Shown in pieces: positions 53,424 to 61,257 of a stretch of DNA of 64,000 nt (positions within the stretch are counted from its first letter, which is position 1; every line of letters begins with the position of its first letter). The notes below the pieces were generated by a model. It did no database searches. It was given only the letters and a program-made list of their open reading frames with translations, and was not told the DNA's origin. The stretch spans positions 1-64,000 of the forward strand of contig CAJUOP010000009.1 of assembly GCA_910588465.1 (NCBI GenBank), in the 5' to 3' direction. This DNA is from an uncultured Christensenellaceae bacterium. Lineage in GTDB: Bacteria > Bacillota > Clostridia > Christensenellales > Borkfalkiaceae. Position numbers and translations under genes: made by a program.

Positions 53424-53978
53424 GTGAAGCCTTTGATTCTTGCGAGCAATTCGCCGCGCCGACGGGAGTTGCTCGCGCAGATTTGCGAATTCGAAGTAAT
53501 TCCGTCCGCATTCGAAGAGAAAACGGAAGGGCTCGGCGCGAGAGAAACCGCGCTCGCGTTTGCCGCGGGTAAGGCGCGGGAGGTGCTCTCCCGCTATCCA
53601 GACCGATTCGTGCTCGGCGCGGATACGGTCGTTTTTTCGGAGGGCGAGATTTTAGGAAAGCCGAAGGATAAAGAGGACGCAAAGCGAATGCTGCGGAGTT
53701 TGAGCGGTAGGACCCATTCGGTATTTACGGGCGTGTGTCTTGCAGGCGGTGGCGCGGAGCTGTGCGAGGTCGCGCAGACGCAGGTGACGTTTTATCCGCT
53801 TACGGAAGAGCAGATCGAAAAATACGTGGACAGCGGGCTTCCGCTCGATAAAGCGGGCGCTTACGGGATACAGGACGGATTCGCTCTTGTGGAATCTTAC
53901 CGAGGAGAATATTCGAACGTGGTGGGGCTGCCCTTGCAGACGGTGCGCGCCATGTTGAAAAAGGGAAACGTATGTTAA
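53424..53978 (+). CDS. maf: Maf-family nucleotide pyrophosphatase
   Basis: 184 residues. LILASNSPRRRELL (substrate-binding start), the DTVV of VLGADTVVFSEGEILGKPKD, SGRTHSVFTGV and DKAGAYGIQDG are Maf hallmarks. Removes pyrophosphate from dTTP/UTP-like or modified nucleotides. GTG start at 53424, weak ribosome site. The end overlaps mreB by seven bases; Maf-mreB adjacency is common. Confidence 0.92.
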   Translation: MKPLILASNSPRRRELLAQICEFEVIPSAFEEKTEGLGARETALAFAAGKAREVLSRYPDRFVLGADTVVFSEGEILGKPKDKEDAKRMLRSLSGRTHSVFTGVCLAGGGAELCEVAQTQVTFYPLTEEQIEKYVDSGLPLDKAGAYGIQDGFALVESYRGEYSNVVGLPLQTVRAMLKKGNVC

Positions 53979-54958
53979 AACTTGCTATTGATTTGGGTAC
54001 GTCGGTCACGAAAATTTATAAAATCGGAAGCGGGATCGTGCTTTCGGAGGCGACCTGCGTCACCGTGCAGAAGGATACGGGCGAAATTCGCGCGTTCGGG
54101 AACGAGGCGAAGCGGCTTTTGGGCAAGACCGCCGAGCTTACCGACGTGTGCTTTCCCGTGTTCGAGGGCGAAATCGTTTCGGAAAAACGGGCGGCGGCGC
54201 TGCTCGAATACTGTCTGGGAAAGGTGACGAACCGCACGTTCGGGATCGAGGCGCTCTTCTGCGTGCCATGCGGCTGCACGCTCGACTCGCGCGAAAAATA
54301 TCTGCGCGTGGCGAAATCGGCGGGCATTTCCCGCGTTTGCTTTGCGGAAACTCCCTTTTTGTCCGCGCTGGGTCAGGACGTGCCCCTGTCCGAGTCCAAC
54401 CCCGTGTTCGCCGTCGACGTCGGCGCGGGAAAAACGAGCATGGCGGCGTTTTCGCTGGACGGCATTATCGCGGGGCTCACCATGAACGTAGGCGGGAGCA
54501 ATATGGACGTGCATATCATCGACCATATCGCCGAACTGTATAATCTGAAAATCGGATCGCTTACCAGCGAAAAGCTCAAAAACACCGTGGGAAGCCTGAT
54601 TCCCAACGACAACCGCACCACGGTGGTAAACGGACGGGACGTTACGTCGGGCAAGCCGCGTTCGGTGGCGGTCTCTTCGGAGGACGTGCTTTTCCCCGTG
54701 CGCGTGTACGTGGATAAAATCGTGGAATATGCGGAACTTATCTTACAAAAGCTTCCCGCCGAGGTCTCGGCGGCGATGTGCAAAAACGGCGTGTTCCTTT
54801 CGGGCGGCGTGTGCAATCTGGCGGGCTTTGCCGACTACGTGGGCGAAAAACTGCAAATGGAAACGCATCTTGCGGGCGACGCGCAGATGGCGGTCGTGCT
54901 CGGCGGCGGAAGAGCGGTGGGAAATACCGCGCTGCTCCGCGCCATTCGGCTGGAATAA
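53972..54958 (+). CDS. mreB: MreB-like cell-shape actin
   Basis: 328 residues. Actin-fold ATPase landmarks: LAIDLGTSVTKIY at the N-terminus, VDVGAGKTSMAAF (phosphate 2), MNVGGSNMDVHIIDHI, and the adenosine motif GVFLSGGVCNLAGFADYV. Shorter and more divergent than standard MreB (~340), so it might be an MreB/Mbl paralogue. Organises cell-wall synthesis along the membrane. Confidence 0.9.
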   Translation: MLKLAIDLGTSVTKIYKIGSGIVLSEATCVTVQKDTGEIRAFGNEAKRLLGKTAELTDVCFPVFEGEIVSEKRAAALLEYCLGKVTNRTFGIEALFCVPCGCTLDSREKYLRVAKSAGISRVCFAETPFLSALGQDVPLSESNPVFAVDVGAGKTSMAAFSLDGIIAGLTMNVGGSNMDVHIIDHIAELYNLKIGSLTSEKLKNTVGSLIPNDNRTTVVNGRDVTSGKPRSVAVSSEDVLFPVRVYVDKIVEYAELILQKLPAEVSAAMCKNGVFLSGGVCNLAGFADYVGEKLQMETHLAGDAQMAVVLGGGRAVGNTALLRAIRLE

Positions 54959-54984
54959 CGGAACGGAAAAGCAAGGAGAATATT

Positions 54985-55956
54985 ATGGAACAAAACAACG
55001 GACAACCCGAAGAAAAAGTAAAAAGAGAAAAGACGAAGAAATTTCCCAAAATGAGCCCCGTAAAAATCGTGATTTTGCTTATCATGCTGGTCGGAACGGT
55101 GTGCTCTTACGTGCTGCACGATTATATTTTCCCTGCGGACAGCATTTTTAACAGAGGGATCGCGAGTTCAGAGTTTTTAAACGGTCTGCTTGCGCTTGTT
55201 CCGAATATCATTCAGGCAATCAGAATCATCACCGTAATTTTGGTGATCACTACGATCGTGCTGGCGATTTTAAACAAAGCGTTTCGTAAGAATCAGCGCC
55301 AAATTACAGTCGTAAGACTGATTAACAGCATGGTAAAATGCGTCATGACAATCGTTTTAGTGATCGCGGTGCTTGCGATTTGGGGCGTGAACACCACGGC
55401 GCTGATCACCGGCGCGGGCGTTGTAACGTTGGTCGTCGGTCTCGGAATGCAGAGCCTGATTTCGGACGTGGTTGCGGGCTTGTTCATCGTGTTCGAAAAC
55501 GAGTTTAACGTGGGCGATATTGTCACGATAGACGGATTTCGCGGCACGGTGATCTCGATCGGGATCCGCACGACCAAGCTCGAAGCGCTCGGGAATATTA
55601 AAATCGTGAATAACAGCGATATCCGCGGGGTGCTCAATCAAACGGTGAACCCTTCCACGGCAAAGGCGCTTATCGACATCGAGTACGGCGAATCGCTGCA
55701 ACGGGTGGAGGAAATTATTGCAAAGAAGCTTCCCCAAGTGAAGATAGAGGGCGTGATAGGGGTTATCTCTTACGACGGCGTGGCGACGCTCGGCGCTTCG
55801 GGGGTGACGCTGCAATTTACGGCAAACTGCTACGAGGGCGATATCTTCGCCGTTCAGCGCGAAATGAATAAGCAATTAAAACTGATGTTCGACGAAAACG
55901 GCGTTGGGATTCCGTTTAATCAGTTGGTGGTGCACCTTGCGGACAAGGAAGAATAA
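54985..55956 (+). CDS. mscS: Small-conductance mechanosensitive channel (MscS family)
   Basis: 323 residues. Three N-terminal membrane helices, a pore helix with the ALITGAGVVTLVVGLGMQSLISDVVAG glycine-alanine pattern, and the cytoplasmic vestibule (ENEFNVGDIVTIDGFRGTVISIGIRTTKL). Releases solutes under osmotic downshock. GCAAGGAGAA upstream. Its transcript ends at a terminator. Confidence 0.93.
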   Translation: MEQNNGQPEEKVKREKTKKFPKMSPVKIVILLIMLVGTVCSYVLHDYIFPADSIFNRGIASSEFLNGLLALVPNIIQAIRIITVILVITTIVLAILNKAFRKNQRQITVVRLINSMVKCVMTIVLVIAVLAIWGVNTTALITGAGVVTLVVGLGMQSLISDVVAGLFIVFENEFNVGDIVTIDGFRGTVISIGIRTTKLEALGNIKIVNNSDIRGVLNQTVNPSTAKALIDIEYGESLQRVEEIIAKKLPQVKIEGVIGVISYDGVATLGASGVTLQFTANCYEGDIFAVQREMNKQLKLMFDENGVGIPFNQLVVHLADKEE

Positions 55957-55970
55957 GTAAGACGGTAAGA

Positions 55971-56003
55971 CAAACGCCGCGCATCTTGCGCGGCGTTTTC
56001 GTT
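55971..56003 (+). terminator. Intrinsic terminator after mscS
   Basis: AACGCCGCGC/GCGCGGCGTT with loop ATCTT, then TTCGTTTG. Confidence 0.8.
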
Positions 56004-56046
56004 TGAATTTTTTTGGTGCTCCGGGGACTCGGAAGGACGGAAAAAA

Positions 56047-56134
56047 GATTCTCGCGGTCGCTGTGCTCCCTCAGAATGACAGGGAAGTTTTTTTGTCATT
56101 CAGAGGTGCGGCTTTGCCGCACCGTAGGAATCTC
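56047..56134. repeat. REPIN-like palindromic repeat
   Basis: GATTCTCGCGG...CCTCAGAATGACA on the left and TGTCATTCAGAGG...GGAATCTC on the right, with an internal GGTGCGGC-TTT-GCCGCACC stem. Confidence 0.75.
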
Positions 56135-56188
56135 TTTGGCTTTTTCTTTTCGCCGTTTTGTCATGTTTAGACAAATAAAAGGTGTGGT

Positions 56189-56446
56189 TTAATCTTTGTA
56201 ATCATAAAATATATTTTCCAGCACCTCGATATCGCGAATGACGAAATCGAGGTGTTCCAGTGTTGCGGCTTTCGTTTGTTGCGGACGGGATAAAAATTGC
56301 TCGCATCGGTCGTCTGCTTGCACAATGTCTTTGGTTTGCACACAAATGCCGATTTTCTGTTTTTGAAAAGTAATTGCATATTCCACATAGACAGAACTAT
56401 AAAATCGACATTTTTTGCAAGTGCGAAATTTGTTTTTTTCTTCCAT
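56189..56446 (-). CDS. Small Cys-rich protein, second of a pair (locus D)
   Basis: 85 residues. CKKC at 10-13, then GICV, and DRCEQF form a possible zinc site; a helix (LDFVIRDIEVLENIFYD) follows. A paralogue of the gene upstream. Its ATG overlaps the upstream stop by one base (TAATG). Function unknown. Confidence 0.7.
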   Translation of the reverse strand: MEEKNKFRTCKKCRFYSSVYVEYAITFQKQKIGICVQTKDIVQADDRCEQFLSRPQQTKAATLEHLDFVIRDIEVLENIFYDYKD

Positions 56447-56727
56447 TACAAATTTTTTCCTTCGTCCTGATTTTCCTGCAATATTTGTCGAATGGCGGAT
56501 ATATCCATTAAAATTTCGTATAACGCTCTCGAAGCGACCTTTTTACGGTAAAGAAATCGACGCCGGCGCGATTTCCAATGTTCACAGCCGTATCGGTTAT
56601 CTACGATTTTTTCCAAATGGGCACAATAGCCCTTTTGTATGCTTTCGAAACGGCGCAAGCCCTTTACGTAATAACCGTCGTAATTGTCGCAGTACAGACA
56701 TTGTTTGCATTTTTGTTCTTCTTTCAT
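56446..56727 (-). CDS. Small Cys-rich protein, first of a pair (locus D)
   Basis: 93 residues. CKQCLYC at ~7-13, GYCAHLEKIVDNRYGCEHW, then a basic region and a helix (ALYEILMDISAIRQIL). Same Cys spacing and plan as its downstream neighbour. GGAGGT before the start. Faces the tandem-HTH gene at 56851 across a shared regulatory region. Likely a zinc-binding accessory protein; family not recognised. Confidence 0.75.
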   Translation of the reverse strand: MKEEQKCKQCLYCDNYDGYYVKGLRRFESIQKGYCAHLEKIVDNRYGCEHWKSRRRRFLYRKKVASRALYEILMDISAIRQILQENQDEGKNL

Positions 56728-56755
56728 TTTGTTTTACCTCCGAATATTGTTTGCA

Positions 56756-56833
56756 CGTAGGTTTGTGCATAAAACAATTATATACGTAGGTATGTGCAAA
56801 TGTCAAGCGTTTTTTGCACATTCCTACTATAAT
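56756..56833. promoter_or_regulatory. Locus D promoters with three copies of one operator motif
   Basis: CGTAGGTTTGTGCA (56756-56769), CGTAGGTATGTGCA (56785-56798) and, inverted, TGCACATTCCTAC (56815-56827). Minus promoter: TTGACA (56806-56801) and TATAAT (56782-56777), 18 bp apart, with the second copy in the spacer. Plus -10 TATAAT at 56828-56833 abuts the third copy. Confidence 0.8.
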
Positions 56834-56850
56834 AATTTCGGGTGATAAAA

Positions 56851-57294
56851 ATGATGGAACAAGAATTAAAAATAGGCGAAAGAATATCGGAATTGCTCAC
56901 CGTGAAAGGGATAGACAATAAAACGTTCGCGGGAAGTCTCGGCGTAAACGTCAGTACGGTGGGAAGATGGAAAAGTAACGCAAAGTATATGCGATTGTCG
57001 CAGATAATTGCAGTCGCAAATTATTTTGCCTGTTCTCTTGATTTTCTTGTGGGGCGGTCGGATATCGTTTTAGATTTTCAGCCGCAAACCTGTCCGCCGT
57101 TTTATCCGCATTTGAGAAAATTATTAAAAGAAAAAGGGATATCGCGTAATCAAATCAATCGGGAAACACGAATAAAATCGTCGCATTTTGTGGATTGGAG
57201 CAACGGAGCGGATCCGCATATCCTATCTTTGATCGAACTTGCCGATTATTTAAACGTCACTTTGGATATGTTGGCGGGGCGGGAAAAAATATAA
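56851..57294 (+). CDS. Regulator with two XRE HTH domains in one chain (locus D)
   Basis: 147 residues. The first HTH domain spans ~5-67 (IDNKTFAGSLGVNVSTVGRWKSN...LDFLVGRSD); a 14-residue linker; then a second, ~82-147 (ISRNQINRETRIKSSHFVDWSNG...LDMLAGREKI). Most XRE regulators have one. Two domains fit a bipartite, repeated operator. GGTGAT is at 56841-56846 upstream; ATG 56854 or GTG 56842 are other starts. Confidence 0.8.
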   Translation: MMEQELKIGERISELLTVKGIDNKTFAGSLGVNVSTVGRWKSNAKYMRLSQIIAVANYFACSLDFLVGRSDIVLDFQPQTCPPFYPHLRKLLKEKGISRNQINRETRIKSSHFVDWSNGADPHILSLIELADYLNVTLDMLAGREKI

Positions 57295-57321
57295 AAAAGC
57301 GGAGCTTTACTCCGCCTTTTT
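57293..57321. terminator. Bidirectional terminator between locus D and veg
   Basis: GCGGAG/CTCCGC with loop CTTTA, six A before and TTTTT after. The veg stop codon lies in the loop and stem. Confidence 0.85.
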
Positions 57322-57564
57322 CTTTGCCGCAGGCTTGATTCGCACGCTTCCGCATAACACTTCCGCATACGAATAGGAAGTTTTTCCCAAAAAGTTTTTA
57401 TCGTTCGGGCTTACGGTGAACAGTGCGGGATACACTCCCGAAAGTTCTCCGCAAAAGCGCAATATTTTATTTCTGCCCAAATTCACCGTTACGTCTACCT
57501 GCGTTCTTAAAAAATCGGCAATCGTCTTTTTCACTTGTTGAATGTCGCCTTTTTGCTTTATCAT
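57307..57564 (-). CDS. veg: Veg family protein
   Basis: 85 residues. DVTVNLGRNKILRFCGELSGVYPALFTV...TSYSYAEVLCGSVRI matches the Veg pattern ([27 protein letters not shown]...VSYSYADILT in Bacillus subtilis), a small SH3-like protein linked to biofilm control and located near the spore-coat-type gene in many Firmicutes. Weak ribosome site GGGAAC. Confidence 0.88.
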   Translation of the reverse strand: MIKQKGDIQQVKKTIADFLRTQVDVTVNLGRNKILRFCGELSGVYPALFTVSPNDKNFLGKTSYSYAEVLCGSVRIKPAAKKKAE

Positions 57565-57641
57565 GGTTGCATTGTTCCCGTTTGCGCTCCGTTTTATACT
57601 TAAAAAGCGCGCTTCCGACTTATGCCGACAAAATAATTAAC

Positions 57642-57670
57642 TCATAAACCGCAAAAACGGCGCATACAAT
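57642..57670 (+). promoter_or_regulatory. Sigma-E-like promoter for the SPOCS-LysM gene
   Basis: TCATAAA (57642-57648) and CATACAAT (57663-57670) are 14 bp apart, matching the mother-cell sigma-E form (-35 KMATATT, -10 CATACAHT). Confidence 0.6.
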
Positions 57671-57700
57671 GAAGGGAAAAACCTCAGGGAGAGAACAATT

Positions 57701-59185
57701 ATGGCGCTTAATACGCAAGCGGAGACGTTCCGCGGATTCGGGAAATTATTTCAGCTCGGCGCGCAGACGGCGGTGGAGTGCCGTTTCGGCAACGAAGTGG
57801 GCACGGTGCTCACCACGCACGTATCGGCTTCGCTCACGGGAGCGGACGCGGGCAACGGCGAGGTGCGCTATTACGGAAAAGCACATTTTTCCATTGTATA
57901 CGAAGATTCGGAAAAGCGCGTGTGCCGCGCGGAAAAGGGGGTGGAGTTCACCGCCCGCGTACAGGACGAGAGGTGCTTCCCCGCGCTTACCGCCCGCGTA
58001 AAGCTTTCGGTGGAAAACGTATCCGTACGGCGGGAGGGGGCGAGCGTGTTCGTCACCGCGCTGCTGGGGGCGGACGTAAACCTTTACGGCGAGCAGTCGT
58101 TCGAATATTTGACCGGCGGAGACCTTATTTGTAAAAGAGAGCCCGTCACCGTGCTTACGGCGCACCTTTGCGGGGGCGCGGCGGAAGCCGAGGACGAGTT
58201 CGAAACAGAATTTATCGGCGATATTTTGTTGCACGCCGAGACGGTCGGCTCGGTAGACGCCGTGTGCGAAACGGGCGTTTTAAAGACGGAGGGCGAAATC
58301 AATTTAAACGTGCTGGCGTTAAAGGGCGACAACTCGCTTGTGTCCTTCGAGCGGCTGGTGCCCTTTCGCGTGGAGATCCCCTGCGACGCCTCTTCTTTCG
58401 GCTGCGCGGCTGAAGCGCGCGTTACGGTGCTGAATACTTCCATCCGCGCCGAGGCGGACGAGGAAAAGGGAAAGTGCAAAATATTCGTAGAATTCACGCT
58501 GGGCGCCGAGGGCTGCGTATATGAGGAGACGGGCGTGGACGCGGTGACGGACGCGTTCTCCAAGGATTGCGCGGTAACACTCTCTTACGCGGTGGCGGAG
58601 AGCGTGGGCGCGGGCGCCAAGGGTCGCGTGACGGAGCATATTTCGGGGCGTGCGGCGCTCTCTTCTCCCATCGACTTTTCGGACGCGCTGCAAGCGGTCA
58701 CGCTGCAAAGGGCGGAAGCGAACCTTGTTTCCGCAGAGGACGGCAAGCGCGTCGAGGGGGTAGCCATGGCAACGCTTTTGGTGTGCGCCGCGGACGGCTC
58801 GCACAGAGGAATCGAAATGAGCCTGCCCTTCTCGGTGCCCGTTCAGGCGGAGAACTGCACGGCGGACGTGTGCGTTTGCGGAATGTCGGCGCGGCAGAAG
58901 CAGGAGGGGGAGATCGACGCGGAAGCCACGCTGAAAATCACGCTGCAGGAGCGGAAAAACGTAAAGGCGGAGCTTGTCTCCGCGGCGGAAGCGGGCGAGG
59001 CGTTCCCCGTCTCGGACAGTGCGATCAGCGTTTATATCCCGCGCGCGGGCGACGGACTTTGGGAGCTTTCCAAGAGCTTGAAAAAATCTCCCGAAGAGGT
59101 TTCGGAAAATAATCCCGATATTGAATTTCCCGTAAAGGAAGGACAGCGCGTTGTGATCTACCGCAAAAAGAGTTTCAATTTATAA
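57701..59185 (+). CDS. SPOCS (DUF3794)/LysM protein, spore-associated
   Basis: 494 residues. Repeated beta-rich DUF3794/SPOCS-like domains (roughly 30-140, 165-270 and 300-420), ending in a LysM domain (~445-490; YIPRAGDGLWELSKSLKKSPEEVSENNP). This plan is typical of spore-coat assembly/cortex-binding proteins of Firmicutes. LysM would bind peptidoglycan. GGGAGA upstream; a sigma-E-like promoter 31 bases upstream supports mother-cell expression. Confidence 0.9.
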   Translation: MALNTQAETFRGFGKLFQLGAQTAVECRFGNEVGTVLTTHVSASLTGADAGNGEVRYYGKAHFSIVYEDSEKRVCRAEKGVEFTARVQDERCFPALTARVKLSVENVSVRREGASVFVTALLGADVNLYGEQSFEYLTGGDLICKREPVTVLTAHLCGGAAEAEDEFETEFIGDILLHAETVGSVDAVCETGVLKTEGEINLNVLALKGDNSLVSFERLVPFRVEIPCDASSFGCAAEARVTVLNTSIRAEADEEKGKCKIFVEFTLGAEGCVYEETGVDAVTDAFSKDCAVTLSYAVAESVGAGAKGRVTEHISGRAALSSPIDFSDALQAVTLQRAEANLVSAEDGKRVEGVAMATLLVCAADGSHRGIEMSLPFSVPVQAENCTADVCVCGMSARQKQEGEIDAEATLKITLQERKNVKAELVSAAEAGEAFPVSDSAISVYIPRAGDGLWELSKSLKKSPEEVSENNPDIEFPVKEGQRVVIYRKKSFNL

Positions 59186-59196
59186 TGTCAATAGAA

Positions 59197-59240
59197 AACC
59201 CGCCCGCAGCTGCCTGGCAGCTGCGGGCGGGTTGTTTTTA
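59197..59240 (+). terminator. Very strong terminator after the SPOCS-LysM gene
   Basis: An 18-bp perfect inverted repeat AACCCGCCCGCAGCTGCC around one T, then TTGTTTTT. Confidence 0.9.
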
Positions 59241-59280
59241 AAGAATGAGTTACAGAGGGAACGGCACACTTCGTTCGTGG

Positions 59281-59455
59281 GATTCTCGCGGCTGCGCCTC
59301 AGAATGACGGTGGGAGATTCTCGCGGCTGCGCCTTAGAATGACAGTTGGGGATTCTCACGACTGCGCCTCAGAATGACGGTGGGAGATTCTCGCGGCTGC
59401 GCCTCAGAATGACGGTGGGAGATTCTCGCGGCTGCGCCTTAGAATGACAGTTGGG
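59281..59455 (+). repeat. Tandem array of a 35-bp REP-derived unit (five copies)
   Basis: GATTCTCGCGGCTGCGCCTC (+AGAATGACGGTGGGA) recurs at 59281, 59316, 59351, 59386 and 59421, an exact 35-bp period with few differences. A partial sixth and an inverted ACCGCGAGAATCT follow (59456-59483). It fills most of a 315-bp gap; no gene is visible there. Confidence 0.9.
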
Positions 59456-59500
59456 GATTGGAGTGAAACGACCGCGAGAATCTATTTTGCAAATAAAAAG

Positions 59501-61240
59501 TTAATACACCAGCCAATAAGCGCCGTCGGTGTTGAGCAAATAGCCGTCGTTTAGCGGCGCGACCGTGATCGGATTTCCCGTGCGGTATTCTCCGCCGATC
59601 TGCGCGCCGTCGAGGTTGTACAGCGTGGTCGTAAACGGCGCGCTTTCGTCTGTGCTTTCCACGGTGACGTCGATCAGCCCGCCGTGCACCTCCACCGCGG
59701 CGTTCTTGGGCGCCGCGATCCACTCGTTTATCACCGAGCCTTTGAGGTTGTCCTTGTTTACCACGTACTGCGTGCGCGGGGTGCCGTTCTTGTCGTATAC
59801 GGTGGTCAGCGCGCTTCCGCCGTAAAAATCGAGCGAAGCGTAATCGGGAGGAAACACGATCCTGCCGTCGAAGTCCACCGCAAGCACGCGGTTGTTCCGT
59901 TCGGCGACGATCAAGCCGAGATTTTTGTAAATCTTTGCTTTGCCGAGCACGGAAACGGGATTCATTTCGCCGTCGAAAATCACGCCGTCCGTGTAATAGC
60001 GGTTATTTTTCAAACGGAGGATGTTGCCGTCGAGTGAGTAAGGCATTGCCGTAAGATCGAGGCAGACGTTTGCGGAGCCGTCCGCGATCAGGCGGGAGGC
60101 GACCGTATCCGAAGAGACGACGGCGACGCCGTTTACGTAAGGATAGCCTTCGGCGCAGACCTTGTCGAAATCGCTTACGGAATAGTTATAAAGCGTGTTC
60201 CCCATATCGGTGAAAAAGTAGTCCGACTCGAGCCTGGAAAGTTTGCCCTTGGCGATCTCGTAGCGGTACAGCGCGGCGTCGTATTTTACGTTCGGTTCGT
60301 CCGTGCAAATCACCGTGTTGTAGCCGTCCTTCGCGTCGGGGTCGACAAGGGTCATTTCGTAATAGTAGAGCGCGCCGCCGTAGCAGCCCAGCTCCAGCGC
60401 GTTTTTCAGCGTTAACACGTTTTGCTTTGCAAGACCCGATTCGTGGCGGTAAGTGACCGTTCCCGTGAACAGCGCGCCCTCCCAGGAGGTTTCCGTAAGC
60501 GTTCCGTTTGCGAGCGAAAACCAACCGTCCAGAGAGGAGGTCCTGCCCGAGCCGTCCTTATCGCTCCCGAGATAGACGGAGGAGCCGAAGTTGTTGAACT
60601 GCGCGCCTACGTACAGATCGACGGGAGAGGAGCTTACGCGGTCGGAAGAGACCTCCTCGTAGCAGCCTGCCGAATTTTTAATAAAATATTTTACCGCTTT
60701 TTGCGTTTGCCCCGCCGCCGTAAAATATTGCAGCGTATAAACGGCGGCAGCGATCCCGTTCACGTACATCGTTTGCACGCTCGCCGTCGGGTACGAATAT
60801 ACGTTCATGGCGTAAGCGTCCAGCACCCGCTCGCCCGCAGGCGAAAAAACGGTAATTGCCGACGAGCCGTCCGCCCGCAGCGTGCCGCAGCTTGTAAAGC
60901 TCGCGCCCGCCGACTTTACGTGGTCGAACTCCGCCTCGGTCACGTATTCCCGCGTTGCGGTGTCGAAGAGCTTGTATTTCGTCGTCTGTTCCTCCGCATT
61001 GCGGATGCGCAGGCTTAAAAACGTGCCGTTGCCCAGCACGGTTTCGGGGGCTCCGTCGAGCTGTAAAACGGAGGTCACCGCCTTTTTGTCCGAAAGCGTT
61101 TTCGCAGGCAGCCGATCGGAATCGAGCGAAAGCGCGTAATCGTCCACGCGGAAATCGGACGCGCTGCCGCTGCACGCCGCAAGCGGAAGCGCGAGCGTTG
61201 CGGCGAAAACCGCGGTAAGCAACAACGAAGTTTTTTTCAT
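59501..61240 (-). CDS. Lipoprotein, paralogue of the next gene
   Basis: 579 residues, lipobox LAAC (Cys23). The mature chain is beta-rich with repeated FDGR/NRYYTDG-like turns, as in cell-surface adhesion or sensor proteins. No enzyme motif. Shares size, plan and C-terminal features (GLIVAERNNRVLAVDFDGR) with the gene at 61258 and follows it by 17 bases. AAAGGAGGATGTT before the start. Confidence 0.85.
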   Translation of the reverse strand: MKKTSLLLTAVFAATLALPLAACSGSASDFRVDDYALSLDSDRLPAKTLSDKKAVTSVLQLDGAPETVLGNGTFLSLRIRNAEEQTTKYKLFDTATREYVTEAEFDHVKSAGASFTSCGTLRADGSSAITVFSPAGERVLDAYAMNVYSYPTASVQTMYVNGIAAAVYTLQYFTAAGQTQKAVKYFIKNSAGCYEEVSSDRVSSSPVDLYVGAQFNNFGSSVYLGSDKDGSGRTSSLDGWFSLANGTLTETSWEGALFTGTVTYRHESGLAKQNVLTLKNALELGCYGGALYYYEMTLVDPDAKDGYNTVICTDEPNVKYDAALYRYEIAKGKLSRLESDYFFTDMGNTLYNYSVSDFDKVCAEGYPYVNGVAVVSSDTVASRLIADGSANVCLDLTAMPYSLDGNILRLKNNRYYTDGVIFDGEMNPVSVLGKAKIYKNLGLIVAERNNRVLAVDFDGRIVFPPDYASLDFYGGSALTTVYDKNGTPRTQYVVNKDNLKGSVINEWIAAPKNAAVEVHGGLIDVTVESTDESAPFTTTLYNLDGAQIGGEYRTGNPITVAPLNDGYLLNTDGAYWLVY

Positions 61241-61257
61241 AACATCCTCCTTTGAAA

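Noticed and set aside
33605..57294. Calling the small-gene/XRE pairs toxin-antitoxin systems
   Set aside because: No RelE, HigB, MazF, HipA or other known toxin fold was recognised in the small proteins.
59281..59455. CRISPR-like array
   Set aside because: Units are identical end to end with no unique spacers and no cas genes nearby, so it is a tandem repeat.
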